DNA from: Gammaproteobacteria bacterium
GTDB lineage: Bacteria; Pseudomonadota; Gammaproteobacteria; Woeseiales; Woeseiaceae
Direction: 5' to 3'
DNA length: 7,961 nt
Assembly (NCBI GenBank): GCA_002685275.1
Contig: NYWX01000020.1
Location: 1-7,961, forward strand
In this document: positions 1 through 6,335 of the stretch, in pieces
Numbering within the stretch: position 1 is the stretch's first letter
Layout of the letters: every line of letters starts with the position of its first letter
Position numbers and translations under genes: made by a program
Notes under the pieces: generated by a model
Seen by the model: the letters and a program-made list of their open reading frames with translations, nothing else
Database searches by the model: none
What the model was told of the DNA's origin: nothing

Positions 1-141
1 TAGTGCTTTTGAAAGCTCTACAGCTCCATCTCGATCTCTTTCTAACAAATAGAATGCTATTCTCTGTGCAGATTTCTGACCCACCCCTGGCATACAGCGA
101 AGGCTTTCAATTAATTTAGCTAGTAAAGGAGAATAAGACAT
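1..141 (-). CDS. recR: Recombination protein RecR, N-terminal part (cut by window edge)
   Basis: Only the first 47 codons are present; the gene continues past the left edge. RecR acts with RecF and RecO in recombinational repair, helping load RecA on gapped DNA. The visible part reads [20 protein letters not shown] and onward, which lines up residue for residue with the usual RecR start. It includes the helix-hairpin-helix DNA-binding motif ([16 protein letters not shown], about residues 14-29). The Cys4 zinc finger and Toprim domain lie outside the window. The ATG sits 3 bases after the ybaB stop (TAA TCA ATG) with no Shine-Dalgarno of its own, so reinitiation after ybaB is the likely mode of translation. 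The dnaX-ybaB-recR order is the classic gammaproteobacterial arrangement. Confidence 0.95.
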   Translation of the reverse strand, partial: MSYSPLLAKLIESLRCMPGVGQKSAQRIAFYLLERDRDGAVELSKAL

Positions 142-144
142 TGA

Positions 145-468
145 TTAAAATGGTAATTTAATACCAGGAGGTAAGCTCAACCCAGCGCCCATTCCAGAAA
201 ATTTTTCTTGAATAGTTTTCTCAACCTTTTGAATAGAATCGTTAAAAGCAGCTGTTATTAGATCTTCAAGCATTTCTTTATCATCACCGATTAAAGAATC
301 ATTTATATCAATTTGTTTTACTTCGTGCTTACAAGTCATTTGAATTCGAACCATACCGCCACCAGATTCCCCAGTAACAACAATTGATGACATTTCAACC
401 TGCGCTTTTTTCATGTTAGCTTGCATTTCTTGAGCTTGCTTCATTAATTGGCCTATACCGCCCTTCAT
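145..468 (-). CDS. ybaB: Nucleoid-associated protein YbaB/EbfC
   Basis: This 107-residue protein matches the YbaB/EbfC family in length (E. coli about 109) and pattern. It has an N-terminal amphipathic helix rich in Met, Gln and Lys (GGIGQLMKQAQEMQANMKKAQ, starting near residue 3), then the conserved beta segment with VTGESGGGMVRI (about 31-42), and a C-terminal helix ending in a Gly/Pro/Leu-rich tail (GMGAGLSLPPGIKLPF). Family members form dimers that bind DNA and influence nucleoid organisation and gene expression. The ATG overlaps the dnaX stop by 4 bases (ATGA) and has a good AGGAG Shine-Dalgarno within the end of dnaX, so both de novo initiation and coupling are possible. It lies between dnaX and recR, as is usual. 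Confidence 0.96.
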   Translation of the reverse strand: MKGGIGQLMKQAQEMQANMKKAQVEMSSIVVTGESGGGMVRIQMTCKHEVKQIDINDSLIGDDKEMLEDLITAAFNDSIQKVEKTIQEKFSGMGAGLSLPPGIKLPF

Positions 469-2105
469 TCTTTTTCTCCTGAAATGATTTTTACTGATTC
501 ACTTTGGAGGTCTGCTCCAAACATACTTTTTATAGATTGAATATTTTCATCTTTATCAAGTTCATGACGTGCATTCTCAAGCTGTTTATCCAATTCTCGT
601 GATTCTTGTTGTATTGGAGTTTCTTCCTCAGTTATTCCTATTTTTATATCTAAAGTAAGCGATTCATCAAAGTGCTGAGAAAGGCTTGCTGAAATTAAAT
701 CTTTTCTTTTGCTCGTCAGCATAGATTCTGAACGCGAATCTAATATGAGAAATATTTTATCACCTTCACGTCTTTTGTATGCACAATTACTTGCAAGCAA
801 CAAGGAAGCACCAGACAGCTTTAGATCAGGAACTAACTTACTCCAATTAGGATCCAGCCAAGCGTTATCTTCATTTTCTATCTTTTCTGCATCTCCTGAC
901 TTTTCTGACTTTTCTACCTTTTCTTTCTTTTTAAGGTTATTTGAAAAAGTTTTTGAATTCTGAAGATCTTGTGTTGAACCAACTTCATTATGGTTTTCAG
1001 ATAAAATTTTTGAAATGGCTTCTGCGGGTCTAAATGCAAGCATCCTCAGAAGGGTCATCTCAAAGCCACTTCGAGGATCAGGTGCAAGCGATAAATCACG
1101 GCGGCCTATTATAGAAATCTGATAAAATAATTGAACATCAGAAATCGAGATCATTTTAGCTAATTTAGATATTTCTTTTTCTGCGAAGCCATCATCACTA
1201 TCGCAGGTCCCAACAGCTTGAAATATGGCAATACGCTGTAAATCTCTAGCTAAATCATCCAGCAAACGAAAATAATCTGGGAACTGTTCGTCTATTTCTT
1301 TTATTGCATCTAGGAGATCTTTGGCATTATTGCTAGCTAAAAGATAAATTAATCTTATTACATGATTTCGATTAATCGTTCCAAGCATATTTGATGTTAA
1401 AGCCTCTTCAATATTGCCGTTACAAAATGCAATAGCTTGATCTAAAAGACTCAACGCATCTCGCATACTTCCATCAGCAGCTCGAGCTAGCATTGACAGT
1501 GCTGCTGGTTCAAACGTGACTTCTTCTGCATTGCAAATAAACTCGAGACGATCAGAAATGAGTTTAGGAGTCATACGCTTTAAATTAAACTGCAAACAAC
1601 GAGATAAAACTGTTGCAGGTAATTTTTGTGGATCCGTGGTTGCGAGAAGAAATTTTACATGTTCTGGCGGTTCTTCAAGTGTTTTTAATAAGGCATTAAA
1701 AGAGCTTTTAGACAACATGTGAACTTCATCTATTAAATAAACCTTATAGCGTCCGCGTGTAGCTGCGTACTGAACGTTGTCTAATAATTCGCGAGTATCA
1801 TCTACTTTCGTCTTTGACGCCGCATCAACCTCTATTAAATCCACAAAACGGCCTTCATCAATTTCATAGCATGAACTGCATTTTCCACAAGGCTCAGCTG
1901 AAACGCCGTTCTCACAATTAAGAGCTTTTGACAGTATCCGAGCAATGGTTGTTTTACCGACACCACGAGTGCCCGTAAAAAGATAAGCATGGTGTAATCG
2001 ACCACTATCAAGGGCATTCATGAGTGCTTGAAGGACGTGGTCTTGCCCAGCTGTCTCAGAGAATATTTTTGGCCGCCATTTGCGGGCAAGAACTAAGTAA
2101 CTCAT
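465..2105 (-). CDS. dnaX: DNA polymerase III subunits gamma and tau
   Basis: DnaX is the AAA+ clamp-loader subunit; in its full tau form it also tethers polymerase and helicase. The 546-residue product shows Walker A GTRGVGKT (45-52), the zinc-module cysteines C64, C73, C76 and C79, Walker B LIDEVH (124-129), the SRC arginine-finger motif (168-170) and a sensor-2-like GSMRDALSLLDQ (212-223). The collar domain follows to about 365. A charged Lys/Glu linker (about 391-412) leads to a tau-type C-terminal domain (WLDPNWSKLVPDLKL through about 490) of the polymerase-alpha-binding kind. At 546 residues it is shorter than E. coli tau (643), mainly in the linker. No canonical A AAA AAG slip heptamer is seen: the nearest site reads CTT AAA AAG at 935-927. 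A separate gamma form is therefore not evident. No Shine-Dalgarno precedes the ATG. It is the first protein gene of the dnaX-ybaB-recR block, just downstream of the SRP RNA gene. Confidence 0.97.
   Translation of the reverse strand: MSYLVLARKWRPKIFSETAGQDHVLQALMNALDSGRLHHAYLFTGTRGVGKTTIARILSKALNCENGVSAEPCGKCSSCYEIDEGRFVDLIEVDAASKTKVDDTRELLDNVQYAATRGRYKVYLIDEVHMLSKSSFNALLKTLEEPPEHVKFLLATTDPQKLPATVLSRCLQFNLKRMTPKLISDRLEFICNAEEVTFEPAALSMLARAADGSMRDALSLLDQAIAFCNGNIEEALTSNMLGTINRNHVIRLIYLLASNNAKDLLDAIKEIDEQFPDYFRLLDDLARDLQRIAIFQAVGTCDSDDGFAEKEISKLAKMISISDVQLFYQISIIGRRDLSLAPDPRSGFEMTLLRMLAFRPAEAISKILSENHNEVGSTQDLQNSKTFSNNLKKKEKVEKSEKSGDAEKIENEDNAWLDPNWSKLVPDLKLSGASLLLASNCAYKRREGDKIFLILDSRSESMLTSKRKDLISASLSQHFDESLTLDIKIGITEEETPIQQESRELDKQLENARHELDKDENIQSIKSMFGADLQSESVKIISGEKE
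476..480 (-). promoter_or_regulatory. Shine-Dalgarno of ybaB inside the dnaX 3' end
   Basis: The minus strand reads AGGAG followed by 7 bases and then the ybaB ATG. The site lies within the last codons of dnaX. It is the only strong Shine-Dalgarno in the dnaX-ybaB-recR block and fixes the ybaB start at 468. Confidence 0.75.
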
Positions 2106-2116
2106 AGATTTGCACT

Positions 2117-2145
2117 ATAATAATAAATCTTCGATTTAATTTTAA
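2117..2145 (-). promoter_or_regulatory. Candidate dnaX promoter giving a near-leaderless mRNA
   Basis: On the minus strand TTAAAA (2145-2140), a 17-base spacer and TATTAT (2122-2117) precede the dnaX ATG by only 11 bases. A start 6-8 bases after the -10 would leave a leader of about 3-5 bases, which fits the absence of a Shine-Dalgarno. The stretch is almost all A/T, so a chance match is quite possible. Readthrough from ffs is the alternative. Confidence 0.25.
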
Positions 2146-2158
2146 ATAAATCACAAGT

Positions 2159-2264
2159 GGTCCGCGCCAGCCGCTCCTCGGCACCCAGTATCATCGCTAC
2201 CGTTGCTCCCTTCCAGGCCTGGCGGAATTCACAATTAACCGTCGCGAGGAAGCCGACGCGGACC
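2159..2264 (-). ncRNA. ffs: Signal recognition particle RNA, small bacterial (4.5S) type
   Basis: The RNA binds Ffh to form the signal recognition particle that targets inner-membrane proteins. The minus strand carries the conserved helix 8 core: CAGGCCTGGAAGGGAGCAAC, with the GGAA tetraloop (2214-2211) and the AGCA of the asymmetric internal loop (2207-2204). It continues into GGTGCCGAGGAGCGGCTGGC, as in other 4.5S RNAs. The ends pair perfectly: GGTCCGCG at the 5' end (2264-2257) with CGCGGACC at the 3' end (2166-2159), which sets the boundaries at about 106 nt, normal for this class. It stands out as a GC-rich island in AT-rich flanks. No hairpin plus T-run follows the 3' end before dnaX, so the end is probably made by processing. 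Confidence 0.95.
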
Positions 2265-2271
2265 GAAATAG

Positions 2272-2300
2272 ATTATCGCTTCATTAATGCCTAGACACAA
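2272..2300 (-). promoter_or_regulatory. Sigma-70-type promoter of the SRP RNA gene
   Basis: The minus strand shows TTGTGT (2300-2295), a 17-base spacer and GATAAT (2277-2272). The first base of the terminal SRP helix (2264) lies 7 bases after the -10, which is where transcription should start. An overlapping better -35 match, TTGACG (2306-2301), would need a 23-base spacer and is less likely. Confidence 0.65.
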
Positions 2301-2389
2301 CGTCAATTAAAATAACATTGCAATCCTGACGACAATCAACTCCGGTTTTTATTAAATTTTAATTAAAAATTTCCTCTATTTAAAACGCC

Positions 2390-3280
2390 CTAGGTTGCAG
2401 AAGCTGCTGCAATACTAGCAATTGAAGAATTAAGAGTTGCATCAAATTCGTCGTCAGACTGTTGTGCACTTAAGCCCTCTGACAACGCACGTGAAAAACT
2501 TGCCACCATGCCCTTTTGGCGAGTCAGGCGATTATTTGCTTCTTCTCTTGAATAACCTCCTGATAAAGCTACAACACGAGCAACATTAGGATGTGCAATG
2601 CAATCAGCATAAAGATTATCGGCTTCTGGCAATGTAAGTTTTAACATCACTATTTGATCTTCACCTAGGTTATTTAGCTGCTTAATTAATGCGGCCAATA
2701 ATAATTCTTCAGCGGTACCTTTATTTTCACAATGAATATCAACTTCTGGCTCAATGATCGGTACTAATCCAGCTTCAATTATTCGTTTTCCGATTTCAAA
2801 TTGTTGATCTACAACAGCATTTATACCTTTCTCATTAACTTCTTTGATGACTGACCTCATTTTTGTACCAAAAATACCAGCAGATCGAGCTTTAGATAAA
2901 AGATCATCTAAATCTGGCATTGGTAACATGATTTGAGCGCCATCAACAATGTCAGCAAGTCCTTTATCTACTTTTAAAAATGGAACAACATTTTTTACAT
3001 TCCAAAGATAGGAGGCAGTTGATTGTTCTTCTACCTCACGATCCATCGTATTTTCAAAAAGTATTGCCCCGAGGATTCTATCACCATCAAATGATGGGCT
3101 AGTCATAATTCTAGAACGCATTGCATGAACAACACCAAACATTTCATCATCATTTGACCAAGCATCTGAAGTAACTCCGTACAAGCCTAATGCCTTAGGG
3201 GTGCTACCACCACTTTGATCAAGTGCTGCGATAAATCCAGGCGCGTTTTTAATTTTTTCGAGTTGGTCTAGGTTGGTCAT
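2390..3280 (-). CDS. fda: Fructose-1,6-bisphosphate aldolase, class I
   Basis: The enzyme reversibly cleaves fructose 1,6-bisphosphate to dihydroxyacetone phosphate and glyceraldehyde 3-phosphate in the cytosol, by a Schiff-base rather than a metal mechanism. The 296-residue protein closely resembles the Staphylococcus-type class I aldolase. It has [17 protein letters not shown] near the N-terminus (active-site Asp21), [11 protein letters not shown] (Lys103), IFGTKMRS (Lys140), [11 protein letters not shown] (Glu177), the Schiff-base lysine in VMLKLTLPE (Lys214), and the phosphate-binding ALSGGYSRE (238-246). All expected catalytic residues are present and the length is normal. AGAGG 6 bases before the ATG (minus strand) is an acceptable ribosome site. 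It lies upstream of ffs on the same strand, but ffs has its own promoter. No convincing promoter or terminator could be assigned to the aldolase gene. Confidence 0.94.
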   Translation of the reverse strand: MTNLDQLEKIKNAPGFIAALDQSGGSTPKALGLYGVTSDAWSNDDEMFGVVHAMRSRIMTSPSFDGDRILGAILFENTMDREVEEQSTASYLWNVKNVVPFLKVDKGLADIVDGAQIMLPMPDLDDLLSKARSAGIFGTKMRSVIKEVNEKGINAVVDQQFEIGKRIIEAGLVPIIEPEVDIHCENKGTAEELLLAALIKQLNNLGEDQIVMLKLTLPEADNLYADCIAHPNVARVVALSGGYSREEANNRLTRQKGMVASFSRALSEGLSAQQSDDEFDATLNSSIASIAAASAT

Positions 3281-3578
3281 ATTAGCCTCTAAGTTAAGTT
3301 TTCAGATAAAAGATAATTAATGAATGTATGAATTCTACAGGATATTTAGTAACTTTGGAGCACAACGTGTATTTGTACTCTATCAATCGTTTATTTTAAC
3401 TTAAAAATAATTATTCCTAAACCCAAGAATGCATTGATTTAGCAGAATACAATTTTTTTAAGAAATCGGTAAATAAGCAAAAAATATATAGCAAAGGTGA
3501 ATTTAAAGGAAAATAAATACAGCGTCCTTAAAAATTGAGTTACTCTAAATGGTAAATTCCCAAAAGTAAGAAAAAAAG
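3281..3578. other. Divergent intergenic region without a recognisable gene
   Basis: This AT-rich 298-base spacer separates the minus-strand aldolase gene from the plus-strand DUF3500 gene and should hold promoters for both. I found no -35/-10 pair on either strand that is clearly better than chance in such AT-rich DNA, and no RNA gene or plausible small ORF. One AT-only inverted repeat is present at 3391-3410. Confidence 0.6.
3391..3410. repeat. AT-only inverted repeat between divergent genes
   Basis: TTATTTT and AAAATAA arms (7 bp) flank a 6-base centre (AACTTA). The element lies about 110 bases upstream of the aldolase start and 170 bases upstream of the DUF3500 start. It could be an operator, but symmetric A/T runs are common in DNA of this composition. 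Confidence 0.3.
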
Positions 3579-4724
3579 ATGATCAAGAATAAATTTATAA
3601 TAACTTTAAGTTTCATAATCATTGTTTCAATGCCAGTTCTTGTGCATTCAGCAAACCAAGCTTTCGAAATTTCCATTAAAGCTAATGCATTTCTAGATTC
3701 ACTCGATGAATCTCAGCTAATTATTGCTAAAATTCCTTTAGGTTCAAATAAAAGAGCGGAATGGACCAATTTGCCAAATATCATGATGCAACCAGCAGGC
3801 TTGCTTATCAAGGATATGAATCAAAAATCTCGAAAAGCCTTACACAGACTTATGAGAGCAACATTATCAAGCCAAGGATACTCAAAGATTACGGGAGTGA
3901 TGTTGCTTGATGATCTTTTGCAAGAAATTGAAATGCAGGATTGGCGAGCTAACAAAGAAAGAAATGACTTTGTAAGAACTTTTAGTAAACCTATGGCTAA
4001 AGCTTTTATATCAACCCGAGATTATGAAAACTATTCAGTTGCAGTTTTTGGAAAACCAAGTGACCCAAGCTGGGGTTGGAGGATTACAGGTCATCATTTA
4101 GCTGCTAATTTTACACTCGTTAATGGAAAAATTGCATTTACACCAATTTTTTTAGGTAGTAATCCAATGGAAGTTCAAAATGGACGCTATGCTGGCATTA
4201 GAGTCTTAGCAAATGAAGGAGTGCTTGGCATTGAATTTATGCAATCCCTAAATAAAGAGCAGCGTCTTAAAGCTATCATAAATAATGGTTCAGTTAAGGA
4301 CATATTTGAAGGCCCCGGAAGACGTAAAAGCTTGCAAAAATATGAAGGTATTTTAGCTACTGATTTAACAAAAAAACAAAATCATTTACTAGAAAAACTC
4401 ATCGGTGAATTTATTAATAACGCGAAGTCTCAGGCGGCAAGTTCACAATATGATTTAATTAAAAAAACTTGGGATGAATTGTGGTTTTCTTGGCAAGGTA
4501 CAGTAGATGCAGATAGTAAGTTCTATTATCGCGTTCATGGTCCTCGGTTATTAATAGAATATAGTCGTGTTGATAATAATCATGATCATATGATTATTCG
4601 AGACCCATCTAATGACTACGGAGAAGATTGGCTAGAAAAACATTATGAAGAGCATCACCCAAACATAAAAGATACAATTGAAAACTCAAGAAAACGGGCA
4701 GCAGATATCGCAAATAAGAAATAA
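3579..4724 (+). CDS. Secreted DUF3500-family protein of unknown function
   Basis: The 381-residue product starts with a signal peptide (MIKNK, then a hydrophobic stretch to about 22, cleavage probably after HSA25), so it is expected in the periplasm or outside the cell. The body fits my recall of the DUF3500 family. The signs are a Trp-rich centre WGWRITGHHLAANFT (165-179), PIFLGSNP (189-196), a helix with LNKEQRLKAI, and a C-terminal part with YYRVHGPRLLIEY (316-328), DYGEDW (346-351) and a His/Glu cluster HYEEHHP (355-361). The repeated His, Asp and Glu positions could bind a metal, but no activity is established that I can cite. The ATG is preceded only by a weak purine run; the signal peptide directly after it supports this start. 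The nucleoside hydrolase gene follows on the same strand after 74 bases, so cotranscription is possible. Confidence 0.85.
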   Translation: MIKNKFIITLSFIIIVSMPVLVHSANQAFEISIKANAFLDSLDESQLIIAKIPLGSNKRAEWTNLPNIMMQPAGLLIKDMNQKSRKALHRLMRATLSSQGYSKITGVMLLDDLLQEIEMQDWRANKERNDFVRTFSKPMAKAFISTRDYENYSVAVFGKPSDPSWGWRITGHHLAANFTLVNGKIAFTPIFLGSNPMEVQNGRYAGIRVLANEGVLGIEFMQSLNKEQRLKAIINNGSVKDIFEGPGRRKSLQKYEGILATDLTKKQNHLLEKLIGEFINNAKSQAASSQYDLIKKTWDELWFSWQGTVDADSKFYYRVHGPRLLIEYSRVDNNHDHMIIRDPSNDYGEDWLEKHYEEHHPNIKDTIENSRKRAADIANKK

Positions 4725-4798
4725 CTTAAAATATCTATTAAAACTTTAAGCTCGAATAAAAATTATTTTTTAAAATTCATTTTATTTAGGACTAAATA

Positions 4799-5842
4799 AT
4801 GAAAGCAATATTACAAATACCTATTTTCTGTATTCTTTTATGTTTTATGGGTCTTGCTTTAGCTCAAAATCAGAATATACCCATTATTTTCGACACCGAT
4901 TTTGGTATGCCGCCGACAGATGATGCACTTGCACTAATGCTAGCAGTACAATCTCCTGAAATAGATATCCTTGGCATTACTACTGTCGCTGGAAATAATA
5001 GTTTAGAACAAGGTACATCTGATGTTTTAAGGATGCTTGAAATAATCAAAAGAACAGATATTCCCGTGTTTGAAGGCGAAAACCTTCCCCTTGAACACAG
5101 AGTAAGTGAATTTGCTATTAAAGAGTACGGCAGCTGGTATTCGGATGAAGCTCCATCTAAACCATACGGTGGGTTTGCAAAAAAAAAGATAGAGAAGATT
5201 TCTGCTGCAAAATTTATCGAACAAAAGGTACTTGCTAACCCTGAAAAAATAACAATCGTTGCTCTTGGCCCATTGACTAATATTGCCATGGCAATTTTAG
5301 ACAATCCTCAATTATCAAAAAAAATAAAAAAAATATTTATAATGGGTGGCGCGATAGCTTCGCTGCCAGACGGTTCTGGCAACATAACACCTAATGCTGA
5401 ATATAATTTTTGGGTAGATCCTGAGGCTGCAAAAATTGTTTTACGCTCTGGTATACCGGTAGAACTTTCCCCATTGAACGTCTCTCGTCAATCATCTTTT
5501 AGCAAAGAAAATTATGAAAAAATAATTGAGGTTAAATCACCTCTGACAGAATTAATAAAATTAAGTTTAGGTCCGCGCTTTCTAGAGGATCCTCATGAAA
5601 AGTTCTTGATGTATGACCAAATTGCTATTGCTAGTGTTATTGATCCATTAATTGTGAAGTCAAAAAGAATGTTTGTCGATGTTAATGACAATAAAGCCAT
5701 TAGTTATGGAGTTTCTATTGGTGGCTTTAAAAAATGGCCTGGTGCAGAAGAAGCTCAACTCATAGATGTACAATATGATTTAGATTGGCCACGCTTCATA
5801 GAAATATATGTTGAGCGCTTAAGGCAACCACTTTCTAATTAA
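4799..5842 (+). CDS. Secreted inosine/uridine-preferring nucleoside hydrolase family protein
   Basis: The family hydrolyses the N-glycosidic bond of ribonucleosides, using a calcium ion held by an Asp cluster. This 347-residue protein begins with a signal peptide (hydrophobic to about 20, cleavage likely after LALA22), so it should act in the periplasm. It shows DTDFGMPPTDDALAL (32-46), the family's Asp cluster with extra residues between the two Asp groups, then TTVAGNN (61-67), VALGPLTNIA (154-163), IMGGA (181-185) and AEYNFWVDPEAA (200-211). The late metal-binding Asp is in MYDQIAIAS (Asp273). In Crithidia nucleoside hydrolase the residue before that Asp is the catalytic His241; here it is Tyr272, so substrate range or leaving-group activation may differ. 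Start choice is supported by AGGA 7 bases before the ATG and by the signal peptide. It probably takes part in salvage of extracellular nucleosides; this role is inference. Confidence 0.9.
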   Translation: MKAILQIPIFCILLCFMGLALAQNQNIPIIFDTDFGMPPTDDALALMLAVQSPEIDILGITTVAGNNSLEQGTSDVLRMLEIIKRTDIPVFEGENLPLEHRVSEFAIKEYGSWYSDEAPSKPYGGFAKKKIEKISAAKFIEQKVLANPEKITIVALGPLTNIAMAILDNPQLSKKIKKIFIMGGAIASLPDGSGNITPNAEYNFWVDPEAAKIVLRSGIPVELSPLNVSRQSSFSKENYEKIIEVKSPLTELIKLSLGPRFLEDPHEKFLMYDQIAIASVIDPLIVKSKRMFVDVNDNKAISYGVSIGGFKKWPGAEEAQLIDVQYDLDWPRFIEIYVERLRQPLSN

Positions 5843-5859
5843 TTTTAAGATTTATCTAC

Positions 5860-5875
5860 AATATGTTGCAATATT
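5860..5875. promoter_or_regulatory. Candidate operator: AATAT-N6-ATATT palindrome over a -35 element
   Basis: The inverted repeat AATAT (5860-5864), 6 bases, ATATT (5871-5875) is centred next to and covers the -35 hexamer of the promoter at 5866-5895. Repressors commonly bind such a position. The sequence ATGTT..AATAT from 5863 partly resembles half of the gammaproteobacterial Zur box, but I count only about 13 of 22 defined positions matching, weak for AT-rich DNA. The regulator is unknown; Zur is one possibility because of the zinc receptor gene nearby. Confidence 0.3.
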
Positions 5876-6234
5876 CTAATTATTTTTTATATAATATTTT
5901 AAGTCTTCGTGAGAAAATCTTGCTAGTCAGTAAATTTAATAATTTTTCAAAAATAATAGCGCAATACCGATTTAATTGGCTTGCACTCCTACCTATTGTA
6001 TTTTTGCAACTATCCATCATAACTCACCAATGTGAAGATTATGAAGTTAGTCACAATGAAGATTCTTGCCATATCTGCACACAGCTAGAAAGAATTGATG
6101 ACAATCCTTTCTCCGAACCAGTCCATTTTTCATTACCGCAATTAAATGGGCTCATTAATTTAGAAAAATCCTCAACATTAGAACAAACAGCTCTCTCTTA
6201 TAGCTTTAGATCCAGAGCCCCGCCTCACATCTAA
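5863..6234 (+). CDS. Small membrane-anchored Cys/His protein, possible metal-binding accessory of the zinc receptor
   Basis: I do not recognise a named family. From the ATG the protein is 123 residues. The ATG has no Shine-Dalgarno and lies within a promoter; the in-frame TTG at 5920 (codon 20) has GTGAG 6 bases upstream and would give 104 residues, which I judge more likely. After a basic N-terminal part (QYRFNW) comes one hydrophobic segment (about 39-54, WLALLPIVFLQLSIIT). It is followed directly by a Cys/His cluster: H55, C57, H64, C69, H70 and C72 (HQC...H....CHIC). The cluster should face the periplasm. The tail ends in FRSRAPPH, a short Arg-Ala-Pro-Pro ending that I recall from small proteins beside metal-related TonB receptors. 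A ZnuD-like receptor gene starts 101 bases downstream on the same strand, with a terminator between. A zinc- or copper-binding or sensing role is inference from the cluster and the neighbour. Confidence 0.7.
   Translation: MLQYSNYFLYNILSLREKILLVSKFNNFSKIIAQYRFNWLALLPIVFLQLSIITHQCEDYEVSHNEDSCHICTQLERIDDNPFSEPVHFSLPQLNGLINLEKSSTLEQTALSYSFRSRAPPHI
5866..5895 (+). promoter_or_regulatory. Sigma-70-type promoter for the small Cys/His protein gene
   Basis: TTGCAA (5866-5871), an 18-base spacer and a perfect TATAAT (5890-5895) predict transcription from about 5902. That start lies downstream of the first possible ATG of the next gene, so it favours the TTG start at 5920, which has GTGAG 6 bases ahead of it. 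The promoter would separate this gene from the nucleoside hydrolase gene. AT-rich context lowers certainty. Confidence 0.5.
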
Positions 6235-6250
6235 TCATTAAAAATTATTA

Positions 6251-6277
6251 CAGATAATTTTTTATCTGCTTTTTTTA
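6251..6277 (+). terminator. Intrinsic terminator after the small Cys/His protein gene
   Basis: CAGATAA (6251-6257), a TTTT loop and TTATCTG (6262-6268) form a perfect 7-bp stem, followed by CT and a run of seven Ts (6271-6276 and the T before). It begins 17 bases after the stop codon. The stem is A/T-rich, so termination may be partial, leaving some readthrough into the receptor gene. Confidence 0.65.
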
Positions 6278-6335
6278 TTTTTATAGCACCCATTAAATTT
6301 ATTTTTGGATGCTTTTATTGATTAGTGAGAATTTT

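Noticed and set aside
2354..2372. AAATTTT/AAAATTT inverted repeat after the aldolase gene as a terminator
   Set aside because: The stem is A/T only and no T-run follows on the minus strand, so it is not a convincing intrinsic terminator.
3281..3578. Search for a CRISPR array, tRNA or riboswitch
   Set aside because: No direct repeats, cloverleaf or conserved leader structure could be found here or in the other spacers.
4725..4750. CTTAAA/TTTAAG inverted repeat after the DUF3500 gene
   Set aside because: A 6-bp A/T-rich stem with a 14-base loop and no T-run after it; it is likely a chance pairing.
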